The notes under the pieces are model-generated. The model was not told the origin of the DNA and ran no database searches. It saw nothing but the letters and a program-made list of their open reading frames with translations. From positions 496,001 to 560,000 of the forward strand of contig CAVZZJ010000004.1 in NCBI GenBank assembly GCA_963779735.1: 64,000 bases of DNA. Direction: 5' to 3'. Both the position numbers and the translations under genes were made by a program. This document shows, piece by piece, positions 16,411-25,787 of the stretch. This DNA comes from Bog-473 sp963779735. Its GTDB lineage: Bacteria > Actinomycetota > Acidimicrobiia > Acidimicrobiales > RAAP-2. Within the stretch, counting starts at the first letter, position 1, and each line of letters starts with the position of its first letter.

Positions 16411-18895
16411 GTGCAGCGCATCTCCTTCAACGAGGGCTGGGAAGTTCGCCCGAAGACCAATCGATTCGCCGAAATGGTCGGAGGCGGCGCCGAGTGGAGG
16501 GCGGTGACGCTGCCGCACGATGCCGTCATCGGCACCGAACGGACCCCGTCGGCGACGGCGGCAACCGGATTCTTCGCCGGCGGCACGTGGGAGTATCGCA
16601 AGAGCTTCGAGGTGACCACCGAAGAGGCGGGCACGGCGATCGTCCTCGAGTTCGAGGGCGTCTACCGCGACGCGACGGTGTACGTCAACGGCAGCGTGGC
16701 GGGTCAGCGGCCGTATGGCTACTCGTCCTTCTCCATTCAGGTCGATCACCTGCTCCTCTTCGGAATGCAGAACGAACTTCGCGTGGAGGCGCGCGCGCAC
16801 GACGACAGCCGTTGGTACTCCGGCGCGGGGATCTACCGCAACGTCTGGCTCCTGCGTGCCGGGCGTCTCCACCTTGCGGCCGGCGGGGTGAGGATCGCAA
16901 CCCCCGAGATCGACGACGAGGTGGCCGCCGTCACCGTGGATGCCGTGGTCCGAAATCAGTCGGCCGGGAGGGCCGTTGCCGACTTACGCGTCGAGTTGGT
17001 GGACGCGAGCGGCGCCACCGTGGCGCGCGGCGAGTGCCCGGTCACGACGCTGCCCGGGGAGGCGCTCTCGGCGCGCCAGCGCCTCTACGTCGAGGCTCCC
17101 CAACGCTGGGGTCTCGACCACCCCTACCTGTACTCGTGCCGGGTGTCGCTGCTGAGCGACGGTGAGGTGGTCGATGACGAGCACGCCACGTTCGGGATCA
17201 GGTCGCTGGCCCTCGACCCGATTCGTGGGCTGCGCGTCAACGCCGAACCGGTGCTCCTCCGGGGAGCGTGCGTCCATCACGACAACGGTCCGCTCGGTGC
17301 CGCCACGATCGACCGTGCCGAGGAACGTCGCGTGATGCTCTTGAAGGAGGCCGGGTTCAATGCCATCCGGAGCGCCCACAATCCCATGAGCAACGCCATG
17401 CTCGCCGCCTGCGATCGCCTGGGGATGATCGTCATGGACGAGGCGTTCGACGTCTGGACCCAGTCGAAGAGCGATGACGACTACGCCCTGCGGTTCGCAC
17501 GATGGTGGGAACAGGACATTGCGGCGATGGTCAACAAGGACTTCAACCACCCGAGCGTCGTCTTCTACAGCATCGGGAACGAGATCCCCGAGGTCGGAGA
17601 GCCTCTCGGAGCGCGCCGCGGGCCGCGCACTGGCCGATGCCGTGCACGCCCTCGATGGCACCCGGTTCGTGACGCAGGCCATCAGTGGCCTGCTGGTGGG
17701 CGGGGCGGAGCTGCTCGCCGTCCTGCGAGGCCAGATGGAGGCCGATTCCGGGGCGGATGCCGGTCCGGATGCCGGTCCCGATGCCGGTCCCGACGAGGAG
17801 ACCGGCGTCAACACCGCGATGACGGATCTCGCGAGCCGGCTCTCCACGCTCATGCTCTCTCCGGTGATCGCGGAGAAGTCGGCGGAGACGGCGTCGTACC
17901 TCGACGTTGCCGGATACAACTACATGGAGTTGCGTTTCGAGATGGACGCGGACCAATTCCCCAATCGAGTCATCGTGGCGAGCGAGACCCACGCGCCCGC
18001 CATTGATTCGGGGTGGTCGGGAGTCCTCGCACATCCCCACGTCATCGGCGACTTCACCTGGACCGGCTGGGACTACCTGGGCGAAGCCGGCATCGGGCGC
18101 GTCGACTACGGCGAACCGGGGAAGGGGATGTCGGGATTCCTCGGTGAGTTCCCCTGGCTCACCGCATGGTGCGGGGACATCGACATCACCGGTAACCGTC
18201 GTCCGCAGTCGTACTACCGGGAGATCGTCTTCGGGCTGCGCCGCGCCCCGTACCTGGCCGTGCGCCGGCCCCTTCCACCGGGCCAGGTGGTGGTGCACTC
18301 GAGCCCGTGGTCGTGGAGCGACGTCGTGGCGAGCTGGAGTTGGGATGGGCATTCGGGTGAACCGATGACCGTCGAGGTCTATGCCGGCGACGACGAGGTG
18401 GAGCTTCTCCTCAACCGAAGATCGCTCGGCCGTCGGCCGGCCGGGGTCGCCCACCGGTTCCGCGCCGAGTTCGAGGTTGAGTTCGAGCCGGGCGTGCTGG
18501 AGGCGGTCGGCTGGCGAGACGGCGAGGAGATCGGGCGGACGAGCCTGCGGTCAGCGGCCGGCCCCGTGCGGCTCGACGCGCGGGCCGATCGAGCGGAGGT
18601 ACGGGCTCGTCCGACGGACCTCGCCTTCGTCGACCTGATGCTCGTCGACGGGGAGGGGACCCCGTGCATGTCGGTTGCCCGGCAGATCACGGTGGAGCTC
18701 GACGGGCCCGGGCATCTTCAGGGGTTCGGCAGCGCCGACCCCCTCGGGTACGGGCGCTTTACGGGCACCACGTGCAGGTCCTTTGAAGGCCGCGCCCTCG
18801 CCGTCATCCGCCCCACCGGCGAGGGGGTGATCACCCTGACGGCCACCGCAGAGGGATGCGAGCCGGGGCGGGTCCGTATCGATGCCCGACGCTGA
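16411..18895 (+). pseudogene. Family 2 glycoside hydrolase, frameshifted
   Basis: The reading frame opening at the GTG (16411) encodes the jelly-roll sugar-binding domain (TWEYRKSFEVT, GVYRDATVYVNGSVAG, DDSRWYSGAGIYRNVWL) and the start of the catalytic barrel with FNAIRSAHNPMSN and the acid/base Glu of SIGNEIPEVG. Near 17600 the frame is lost by one base; the +1 frame continues with SERAAGRALADAVHALDGTR, the probable nucleophile Glu in VASETHAPA, FTWTGWDYLGEAG and the C-terminal beta domains to 18895. Rejoined, it would be about 827 residues, normal for GH2. Both catalytic residues survive, so this is either a sequence error or a recent loss. It would cleave beta-galactosides or similar in the cytosol and starts the GalT operon. 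Confidence 0.85.
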
Positions 18896-18934
18896 GACGG
18901 CCGTGGGGCCGCCACGGATCGCGTCGCACGCAAC

Positions 18935-19921
18935 GTGACCTGGGAGTTGCGATGGCACCCGTTCCGCGCCGAATGGGTGGTCTTCGTCTCGGATCGGGGA
19001 GCTCGGCCGTGGCATGGCGAGGTCGCCTCCAACGGGGTGACGGTGCCCAAGGACACCGACACCGCACTGGCGCCCCGGGGTCGCAGACTCAACACGACGA
19101 ACCCCGACTATCGCGGCGTGTTCCTCTTCACCAACGACCTGCCGGTGTTCTCACCGGATGCGCCCGAACCGTCGTCCGGCGACGAGCTGTACCGGACGCG
19201 CCGCGCCCTGGGGACGGCCGAGGTCGTCTGCTATCACCACGACCCCCGCACGTCGATGGCGGAACTGGACGACGAGGAGGTGACCGCCGTGGTCACGACG
19301 TGGCGGGCCCGCACGCGCGCGCTCGAGGAGCTCGACGGCGTGGCGCACGTCTTGATCTTCGAGAACCGGGGCGCTGCCGTCGGGACCTCGAATCCCCATC
19401 CACACTGCCAGATTTACGCCGGCCCCCTGGCCTATGCCACGATGGCGCGCGAGGCAGAGGTGGCCGCCGAACACCACCGGCTCACCGGACGGTCGTTGCT
19501 CGAGGAGGTGGTTCAGCGCGAGGCGGGTGGGCCTCGGGTGGTGGCCGAGGGCGAGCATTTCTTCGCCTGCGTCCCTTGGTTCGCCCGGTATGCCTACGAG
19601 GTGCACGTGCTGCCCCGACGACCGGTGACGTCTCTCGTCGACCTCGACGACGGGGAGTGTCACTCTCTTGCCGTCGTCATGCGCCAGGTCGTCCGACGCT
19701 ACGACGCGCTATGGAAGGTCCCCATGCCCTACGTGCTGGCGGTCCATCAGGCTCCCGTCGGCGACCACCCGCACTACCCGTTCCATCTGGAGTTCCATCC
19801 CCCCCTACGGGCACCCGGACTGCTCAAGTACCTGGCCGGGCCCGAAGTCGGTGGGGGATCGATGACCAACGAGTCCGATCCCGACGAGAAGGCGGCGGAG
19901 CTCCGTGATGCTCTCACCTGA
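18935..19921 (+). CDS. galT: Galactose-1-phosphate uridylyltransferase
   Basis: Protein of 328 residues with the catalytic His-Pro-His triad in SNPHPHCQIYA (His155, His157) and the family C-terminal HLEFHPPLR segment. The N-terminal RWHPFRAEWVV and NTTNPDYRGVFLFTNDLP are also characteristic. The enzyme exchanges UMP between UDP-glucose and galactose-1-phosphate in the Leloir pathway. The N-terminal zinc CxxC of the E. coli enzyme is absent, as in several actinobacterial homologues. A GTG start follows 39 bases after the GH2 stop, and the 3' end overlaps the next gene by 17 bases, so they form one operon. Confidence 0.9.
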   Translation: MTWELRWHPFRAEWVVFVSDRGARPWHGEVASNGVTVPKDTDTALAPRGRRLNTTNPDYRGVFLFTNDLPVFSPDAPEPSSGDELYRTRRALGTAEVVCYHHDPRTSMAELDDEEVTAVVTTWRARTRALEELDGVAHVLIFENRGAAVGTSNPHPHCQIYAGPLAYATMAREAEVAAEHHRLTGRSLLEEVVQREAGGPRVVAEGEHFFACVPWFARYAYEVHVLPRRPVTSLVDLDDGECHSLAVVMRQVVRRYDALWKVPMPYVLAVHQAPVGDHPHYPFHLEFHPPLRAPGLLKYLAGPEVGGGSMTNESDPDEKAAELRDALT

Positions 19922-20828
19922 CCAAGCACGCGGTCGCCTCTGCGAGCTCGGCGACCACATTCGCGCCGTCGTCGCCGAGGGGCGCGGCATCGACATGGCC
20001 GCGGTCGCCGGGGCGACGTCGGCCGACACGATTTACGCCATCGACCGGATCGCCGACGACACGCTGATCGGCTGGTTCGAGAGGCAGTGGCCCGACGCAG
20101 AGGTTGTCTCCGAAGGGCTGGAGGAGCCGGTGCTGGTCGGAAGGGATCCGCAGTGGACGGTGATCGTGGACACCATTGACGGCACACGGGGCCTCATGTA
20201 CGACAAGCGCCCGGCGTGGTGCCTGGCCGCGGCGGCTCCCCGTGGCGGCTCGCTGCGGGATGTAGTCGCCGCGGCGATGACGGAGTTGCCGACCGTCAAG
20301 CAAGGAGCGGCCGACCAGCTCAGCGGCGTCCGGGGTGGTGGCGTGCAGGCGGAGCGCGTCGACCTTCGCGCCGGTGCCCGCCGCACCCTCGGCGTCCATC
20401 CATCCTCGGCTCACGACCTCGAGCACGGATTCGCCACGGTCGCCAAGTTCTTCCCACCGGGGAAGGTCGCACTTGCAGAGCTGGAGGCCCAGCTGTTCGG
20501 GAGGCTCGGCTGCCGGAACGTGTTCGACGACGAGTACATCTCCTCGGGTGGCCAGCTCTACGAGCTCATCACGGGCCATGATCGATTCGTCGCCGACGTC
20601 CGTCCCCTGGTCACCGCCGAAGGCCTCGCCTGTCATCCCTACGACGTCTGCACGTCCATGTTGCTCGAAGAGGCCGGTGGGGTGGTGGCGGACCCGCGGG
20701 GCGGACCGCTGGACGCACCGTTGGACACCACGTCGCCCATCGCCTGGGCAGGCTACGCGAACCAGGCGTTGGCCTCCCTGATCGGACCGATCCTCGAGGA
20801 GCTCGTCAATGGCCTGCTCGATCGGTAG
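19905..20828 (+). CDS. Inositol monophosphatase-family phosphatase in galactose operon
   Basis: Protein of about 307 residues whose start overlaps galT. The metal-binding signature of the lithium-sensitive phosphatase family is visible: VVSEGLEE (first Glu), IVDTIDGTRGLMYDKRPAW (D-x-x-D-G-T) and a late acidic region YDVCTSMLLEEAGGVVADP, where the family often has WDxAA. The specificity is uncertain: the family includes inositol-, fructose-1,6-bis- and sugar-1-phosphatases. Its place between galT and a galactokinase-like gene suggests a sugar-phosphate substrate, perhaps relief of toxic galactose-1-phosphate. The starts at 19905 (GTG) and 19908 (ATG) cannot be separated. Confidence 0.8.
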   Translation: MMLSPDQARGRLCELGDHIRAVVAEGRGIDMAAVAGATSADTIYAIDRIADDTLIGWFERQWPDAEVVSEGLEEPVLVGRDPQWTVIVDTIDGTRGLMYDKRPAWCLAAAAPRGGSLRDVVAAAMTELPTVKQGAADQLSGVRGGGVQAERVDLRAGARRTLGVHPSSAHDLEHGFATVAKFFPPGKVALAELEAQLFGRLGCRNVFDDEYISSGGQLYELITGHDRFVADVRPLVTAEGLACHPYDVCTSMLLEEAGGVVADPRGGPLDAPLDTTSPIAWAGYANQALASLIGPILEELVNGLLDR

Positions 20829-21918
20829 GGCCCCCGGCCGCCTCGATCTTCTCGGGGGCGTCGCGGACTACTCCGGATCGCTCGTGCTCGAGATGCCCAC
20901 GCGCGCGGCCACAACCGTCATCGCCGAACCGGGCGAGGCGCTGGTCGTGGGTGAGGCCGTCCTCTCGGCGGCCGAGGTAGCGGCGCTCGCAGGCCAGGCC
21001 TACCCGGCGATCCGCCACGCCCTCGAGGGGCTGCCGAGGTGGACCCACTACGCCCTCGGCGTCGCCATCGTCCTGGTGCGTCACGGAGTGATCGAGCCAC
21101 CGCGGGTTGGACTTCGCGTGCTGTCGGACGTTCCCCAGTCCGTGGGGGTGTCGTCGAGCGCGGCGCTCGAGGTGGCTACCGCCCGGGCATTGGTCGGCAA
21201 TACGGTCGAGCCGCTCCGGCTGGCTGCCCTGTGCCAGGAGGCCGAGAACCACGTCGTGGGTGCGCCGTGCGGGATCATGGACCAGGTCACGGTCTCGGTG
21301 GGTACCCCGGGCATGCTGCTTCCGATTCGGTGCCGGCCGGCGTCGGTGCTTCCGGCGCTGTCGTTGCCGACCCGGGTGGAAGTCGTGGGCTGGCCGACCG
21401 GTGTCAGCCACGACGTCAGCGGGATCCCCTACCGGCGCGCTCGCGTGGCGGCGTTCATGGGGAAACGGATGATGGAGGAGGCACTCGGCCGGACGTGGGC
21501 CTGGGTGAGCGACCTGCCCCGAGCCGCGCTCGACCTCCTCCCCGAGGAGCTCGACGGATCCACATTCCTCGGTCGGTGGGGCGACACGTCCGATGAGGTC
21601 ACCGTCGTCGACCCGTCCACCACGTACCCCGTGCGGGCGGCGACGGGGTTCGGCATTGAGGAGAACGCCCGCGCCCAGGTGGCCCTGGCGCACCTGCAGC
21701 GTGGCGACATGGACGGGTTGCGGCCGCTCCTGGCGGCGAGCCACGCCGCCTACGACGCGATGGGACTCGGCCATCGGGCATGTACCTCGGTGGTCGATGA
21801 AGCGCTGAGCCGGAAAGGTGTCTACGGCGCGCGGTCGGCTGGAGGAGGATGCGGCGGCACCGTGAGTGTCGTCTGCGACCGCGGCGCCCTCGACGACATC
21901 GACTCGTTGATTCGCTGA
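20809..21918 (+). CDS. Galactokinase-like GHMP sugar kinase
   Basis: GHMP kinase of 369 residues. The N-terminus GRAPGRLDLLGGVADYSGSL corresponds to the galactokinase signature, but the usual GEHTDYN reads GGVADYS, so the Glu and His that contact the sugar are replaced. The ATP-binding VPQSVGVSSSAALEV and the catalytic CGIMDQ are intact, and the C-terminal SAGGGCGGTVSVV glycine motif is present. It may phosphorylate galactose or a related sugar such as an arabinose or uronic acid. The ATG overlaps the phosphatase gene by 20 bases. It is last in the operon, convergent with lacI. Confidence 0.85.
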   Translation: MACSIGRAPGRLDLLGGVADYSGSLVLEMPTRAATTVIAEPGEALVVGEAVLSAAEVAALAGQAYPAIRHALEGLPRWTHYALGVAIVLVRHGVIEPPRVGLRVLSDVPQSVGVSSSAALEVATARALVGNTVEPLRLAALCQEAENHVVGAPCGIMDQVTVSVGTPGMLLPIRCRPASVLPALSLPTRVEVVGWPTGVSHDVSGIPYRRARVAAFMGKRMMEEALGRTWAWVSDLPRAALDLLPEELDGSTFLGRWGDTSDEVTVVDPSTTYPVRAATGFGIEENARAQVALAHLQRGDMDGLRPLLAASHAAYDAMGLGHRACTSVVDEALSRKGVYGARSAGGGCGGTVSVVCDRGALDDIDSLIR

Positions 21919-21944
21919 TCGGTCTGCAGTCCCGAACCGCAGGG

Positions 21945-22964
21945 TCAACCCTTGAGCGGGGCCGGGGGCGCCGCCGAGCTTTCCCGCACGATCAGCTCGG
22001 GTGCAATGGTGATGTGGAGATGGTCGCCCGAACGGTCGTCGAGCCGCGACAGCAGGAGCTGCACACTGCGTTCACCCACATCGGCGAAGTTCTGCCGGAT
22101 GGTCGTCAAGGGCGGCAGGTAGAAACCGGCCTCCGGGGTGTCGTCGAATCCCACCACGCTCACATGGTCGGGAACCGACCTTCCGTGCTCGTCGAGCGCC
22201 CGGAGCACCCCCAGGGCCGTCTGGTCGTTGGCCGCGAAGATGGCGGTCACGCCCCGGTCCCGGGCTAGACGAGTGCCGACGACGTAGCCACCACGCGCGC
22301 TCCAGTCGCCCTCGTACAGCCTGCCGCCGCCCGTTCCGTGTGCTCGGAGCGCGTCCTCCCAGCCCCGGACCCGCTCCGAGGCGTCGATCCACGTGCGTGG
22401 CCCGCTGATGTGGTGGACGGCCGCATGGCCGAGCGCCAGCAGGTGCTCGGTGGCCAGGCGAGCCCCGGCGTGTTGGTCGATCGTGACGGTCGAGGCCTTG
22501 GTCGACGGGTCGCCGCCCACCAGCACGAGAGGTAGGTCGACGTCGAGCCCTCGTACCGCGTCGACCACCTGACGCACCGGCGCGATGACGATCACTCCCT
22601 CGACCCGCATGTTGCGCAGATGGTCCAGCGTGGACCGCAGGTCGTCGCGGGTCGATCTCCTCAGCGTCACGAAGGTCAAGGCGAGATCGGCCGTCCGTGC
22701 CGCCGCTTCAATGCCGAAGAGCATGTGGGAAGGCCCGAACTGCTGCGTTTCGACCGCGATGACACCCAAGGTGCGTGATCGGCCCCCAGCGAGGATGCGG
22801 GCGGCGGTATTGGCCCGGTAGCCCAGCGCCTCCACCGCATCCTCCACCCGCAGGCGCGTCTCATCGGCGACGCCGGGAAACCCGTTGAGGACCCGGGAGA
22901 CGGTCATCACGGAGACCCCGGCCTCCCGGGCCACGTCGGCCATCACCGCGCGACGCGCCATCAT
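21945..22964 (-). CDS. LacI-family transcriptional regulator
   Basis: Repressor of 339 residues. The N-terminal helix-turn-helix VMADVAREAGVSVMTVSRVL and hinge NTAARILAGGRSRTLGVIAV are canonical, followed by a periplasmic-binding-protein-like sugar sensor domain (FAANDQTALGVLRALDEHG, VSVVGFDDTPEAGFYLPPLT). It is flanked by the galactose operon and the xylose genes, and three operators of the LacI type occur in front of GH1, GH2 and the xylose isomerase/dehydrogenase pair. The effector is not predictable. No matching operator is visible before lacI itself. Confidence 0.93.
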   Translation of the reverse strand: MMARRAVMADVAREAGVSVMTVSRVLNGFPGVADETRLRVEDAVEALGYRANTAARILAGGRSRTLGVIAVETQQFGPSHMLFGIEAAARTADLALTFVTLRRSTRDDLRSTLDHLRNMRVEGVIVIAPVRQVVDAVRGLDVDLPLVLVGGDPSTKASTVTIDQHAGARLATEHLLALGHAAVHHISGPRTWIDASERVRGWEDALRAHGTGGGRLYEGDWSARGGYVVGTRLARDRGVTAIFAANDQTALGVLRALDEHGRSVPDHVSVVGFDDTPEAGFYLPPLTTIRQNFADVGERSVQLLLSRLDDRSGDHLHITIAPELIVRESSAAPPAPLKG

Positions 22965-23011
22965 CGGCTCAACATAGTTTTCTCCTGGGGTGGATGGCGG
23001 GCTCTGAACTC

Positions 23012-24430
23012 TCAGAGCGCGGCTCGGGCGCTGGCGGCAGCGTAGGAGGTGCGTAGGGCGGAACGATCAACGCTCCCGTCGGGCTCGAGCACCTCCCCGG
23101 TGCCGAGGCGCCACGCCGCTGCGAGCGCGTCCAACTGGCAGCCGTGGAAGACGGCCGCCGCCTGGAGAGCGGCACCACAGGCCGCCAGCTCATCCTCGGC
23201 GGGTACCACGACGGGCCGACCGGTGAGGTCGGCGACGACCCGACGAAAGGCGGAGCTGCGCGCCCCCCCGCCGACAAGGTATGTGCGCTCCAACGTGGGC
23301 TGGCCGAGCGCTTCGGCGCCCTCAAGGAGGTTGCAGACCACCCCTTCCACCGCTGCCCGGGCGAGTTGCGACGGGCTCACGTCGCTGCGGAGTCCGCTCA
23401 GCGTGCCGCTCGCCTCCGGACGGTTCGGTGTGCGCTCCCCGTCGAGATGGGGCACGAGCACGAGTCCGCCCGCACCGGCGGGTGCTGCCAGCGCGAGCTG
23501 GTCGAACTGGGCCAGGCCGACCCCCAGAAGCCGGGCGACCGCGTCGGTCACCTTCGTGGCGTTCAGGGTGCAGACGAGCGGGAGGAATCGGCCCGTCGCG
23601 TCGGCGAAGCCGGCCACCGTCCCCGAGGCATCGGCGCTGGGCCGGTCGCTGACGGTGTAGGCGGTTCCGCTGGTCCCCAGGCTGAGGGAGAGGTCACCCG
23701 GCTGCAGGCCCAGAGCGAGTGCACTGGCCATGTTGTCCCCGGTGCCGGGCCCGACGATCACCCCGCTACCCGCCCACTCCCCGGCGACCTCCCGCGGTCC
23801 GAGCACCGTCGGGAGTGCCCCGTTCCAGTCGACCGCGTCATCGACCATGGCCAAGAGGTCCGACCGGTAGCGGCCCTCTGCAGGGGACCAGTAGCCGGTT
23901 CCCGACGCGTCACCGCGATCCGTCGTCCGCCGCCCGGTCAGACGCCACGTGAGCCAATCGTGGGGGAGCAGAACGGCGTCCAGTCGGCGAAAGGCCTCCG
24001 GCTCACAACGCCGGAGCCACCGGAGCTTTGTGATGGTGAAGCTGGGGACCGGGACGCTCCCGCAGGCCGTCGCCCATGCTCCTGCGCCGCCCGGTAGCTC
24101 CCCGAGCAACTCCTCGGCGTCAGGTGCCGACTCGGTGTCATTCCAGAGCTTCGCCGGCCTCACGACGTTGCCGTGAGCGTCGAGCACCACCGCACCGTGC
24201 TGCTGTGCGGCAAACGCGATCGCCACCGGCCGATGCCTGTCCGGGACGCCGGCCATCGCACACGCCGTCGCGAACGCCATCGCCCAGTCGGCCGGGTCCT
24301 GTTCGCTGCGGGGCGGGGCGGTCGCCGGGTGCGGCGCGTGCCCGGACGCGACGAGTGTGCCCGAGTCGGCATCGCGAACCTGAACCTTGCATGCCGAGGT
24401 CGAGGAGTCGACGCCGACGACAAGAGGCAC
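23012..24430 (-). CDS. xylB: Xylulokinase (FGGY family)
   Basis: FGGY carbohydrate kinase of 472 residues. N-terminal phosphate-binding VVGVDSSTSACKVQV, the substrate loop AAQQHGAVVLDAHG with KLWNDTES, LLPHDWLTWRLTGRRTTDRG, DASGTGYWSP, and the second-domain TGDNMASALALG with LGTSGTAYTV all match xylulokinases. It phosphorylates D-xylulose with ATP. A GTG at 24430 is chosen: it overlaps the xylose isomerase stop by one base (TAGTG), while the longer frame would run through that gene. It forms an operon with xylA. Confidence 0.9.
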   Translation of the reverse strand: MPLVVGVDSSTSACKVQVRDADSGTLVASGHAPHPATAPPRSEQDPADWAMAFATACAMAGVPDRHRPVAIAFAAQQHGAVVLDAHGNVVRPAKLWNDTESAPDAEELLGELPGGAGAWATACGSVPVPSFTITKLRWLRRCEPEAFRRLDAVLLPHDWLTWRLTGRRTTDRGDASGTGYWSPAEGRYRSDLLAMVDDAVDWNGALPTVLGPREVAGEWAGSGVIVGPGTGDNMASALALGLQPGDLSLSLGTSGTAYTVSDRPSADASGTVAGFADATGRFLPLVCTLNATKVTDAVARLLGVGLAQFDQLALAAPAGAGGLVLVPHLDGERTPNRPEASGTLSGLRSDVSPSQLARAAVEGVVCNLLEGAEALGQPTLERTYLVGGGARSSAFRRVVADLTGRPVVVPAEDELAACGAALQAAAVFHGCQLDALAAAWRLGTGEVLEPDGSVDRSALRTSYAAASARAAL

Positions 24431-25587
24431 TAACGCACTCCCAGAAGCAGCTCGGTGACCAGCTGGTCGAGCCGCTCGTGACCGTACCCCTGTGCGGCCA
24501 GAGCGTCCTCGTCGAAGGTGGAATCTCGAATTTCCTCCACCCCGCCCGCCGGCGCCGTAGGCTCCGAGAGCGCGGCGGCTTTCGCCTCCAGCAACGCATC
24601 CTGGATCTCCTCGTCCTCGCGGAATCGCCGGACCTTGTCGGCGAGGACGAGATAGGTGCGCATACATCCTCGTGCGAACTCCCACACACCGTCGCCGTCC
24701 TCCGTGCGGTAGGGGTGAGCATCGAAGTGCCTCATCCCGTCCCAGTTGGAGTCCTCGAGAACCTTCACGACGTAGAAGGCGTCACGTATGCCCTCGGAGC
24801 CAAAACGGAAGTCTTGGTCGTACTTGCCAATTCGCTGGGCGTTGAGGTCGATATGGAAGAGTTTCTTGTGCCACATGGTCTGCGCGACGGCATGGGAGAA
24901 CGAGAGCCCGCTCATCGTCTCGTGGGCGAATTCGGGATTGAGCCCGACCATTTCCGGCCATTCCAGCTCCCCGATGAAGGCGAGCGCGTGCCCGACCGTC
25001 GGCAGGAAGATATCTCCCCTTGGCTCGTTCGGCTTGGGTTCGAGGGCGATACGCAGCTTCCAGCCTCTGCCGCGAATGTACTCGCAGCAGAGGTCGACGG
25101 CTTCCTTGTACCGGTCGAGCGCCGCCCGCACGTTCTTTGCCGCGTCGGCCTCGACTCCCTCTCGACCTCCCCACAGGACGAAGACCTCAGCACCGAGTTC
25201 CGCGCCGAGGTCCATGGCCGCGAACGCCTTCTTGAGCGCGAATCGACGCACTTCGGGGTCGTTGGCGGTGAACGCGCCCTCCTTGAATATCGGGCGAGAG
25301 AAGAGGTTGGTCGTAGCCATAGGAACCTTCAGGCCGGTCGCATCGAGGGCGACGGAGAACTCCTTCAGCACGATCTCCCGTTCGGAAGGTGAGGACCCGT
25401 AGGGCACCAGGTCGTCGTCGTGAAAACTGACGCCATACGCGCCGAGCTCGGACAGCCGGTAGACGGCCTCGACGGGGTCGAGTCGGGGTCGAACCTCATG
25501 GCCGAAGGTGTCGCGACCCTGGTTCCCCACGGTCCAGAGACCGAACGTGAAGTGGTGCTCAGGCCGTGGAGTCAATGGATCGCTCAT
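24430..25587 (-). CDS. xylA: Xylose isomerase
   Basis: TIM-barrel isomerase of 385 residues, the length of the actinobacterial class I enzymes. It has the catalytic His in VSFHDDDLVPYG, the metal ligands of LWGGREGVE, ALEPKPNEPRGD, LNPEFAHETM and FHIDLNAQ, and a GMRHFDAHPYRTED region. It converts D-xylose to D-xylulose in the cytosol with divalent metal. Transcription starts in the intergenic region that carries a perfect 16-bp LacI operator, leaving a leader of about 170 bases. The operon continues with xylB. Confidence 0.94.
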   Translation of the reverse strand: MSDPLTPRPEHHFTFGLWTVGNQGRDTFGHEVRPRLDPVEAVYRLSELGAYGVSFHDDDLVPYGSSPSEREIVLKEFSVALDATGLKVPMATTNLFSRPIFKEGAFTANDPEVRRFALKKAFAAMDLGAELGAEVFVLWGGREGVEADAAKNVRAALDRYKEAVDLCCEYIRGRGWKLRIALEPKPNEPRGDIFLPTVGHALAFIGELEWPEMVGLNPEFAHETMSGLSFSHAVAQTMWHKKLFHIDLNAQRIGKYDQDFRFGSEGIRDAFYVVKVLEDSNWDGMRHFDAHPYRTEDGDGVWEFARGCMRTYLVLADKVRRFREDEEIQDALLEAKAAALSEPTAPAGGVEEIRDSTFDEDALAAQGYGHERLDQLVTELLLGVR

Positions 25588-25764
25588 CTTGCATCCTCTC
25601 TTTCGTGCACGTCGTCACTCTTGCCGTAGGCCTCCGGGACGCGCGTCGGGTGGCGAAGCGGCGATGCCGCCTTGTGGTCCATGAGCGAGCGGGGGCCCGG
25701 CAGTGAGCCGAAGGGAAGGTCACCGTAGCGAGCTGAGCCGAAAGCAGACCGAGGCAAGAAGCTG

Positions 25765-25780
25765 ATGATAGCGCTATCAT
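25765..25780. promoter_or_regulatory. Perfect 16-bp LacI operator between xylA and Gfo/Idh gene
   Basis: ATGATAGCGCTATCAT is a perfect palindrome. Its core TGATAGCGCTATCA fits the consensus of the sites at 10150 and 16372. The right half, TATCAT (25775-25780), is a good -10 element placing transcription at about the ATG of the plus-strand dehydrogenase (25788), so that mRNA is probably leaderless and the operator covers its promoter. Confidence 0.75.
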
Positions 25781-25787
25781 ACGGTCG

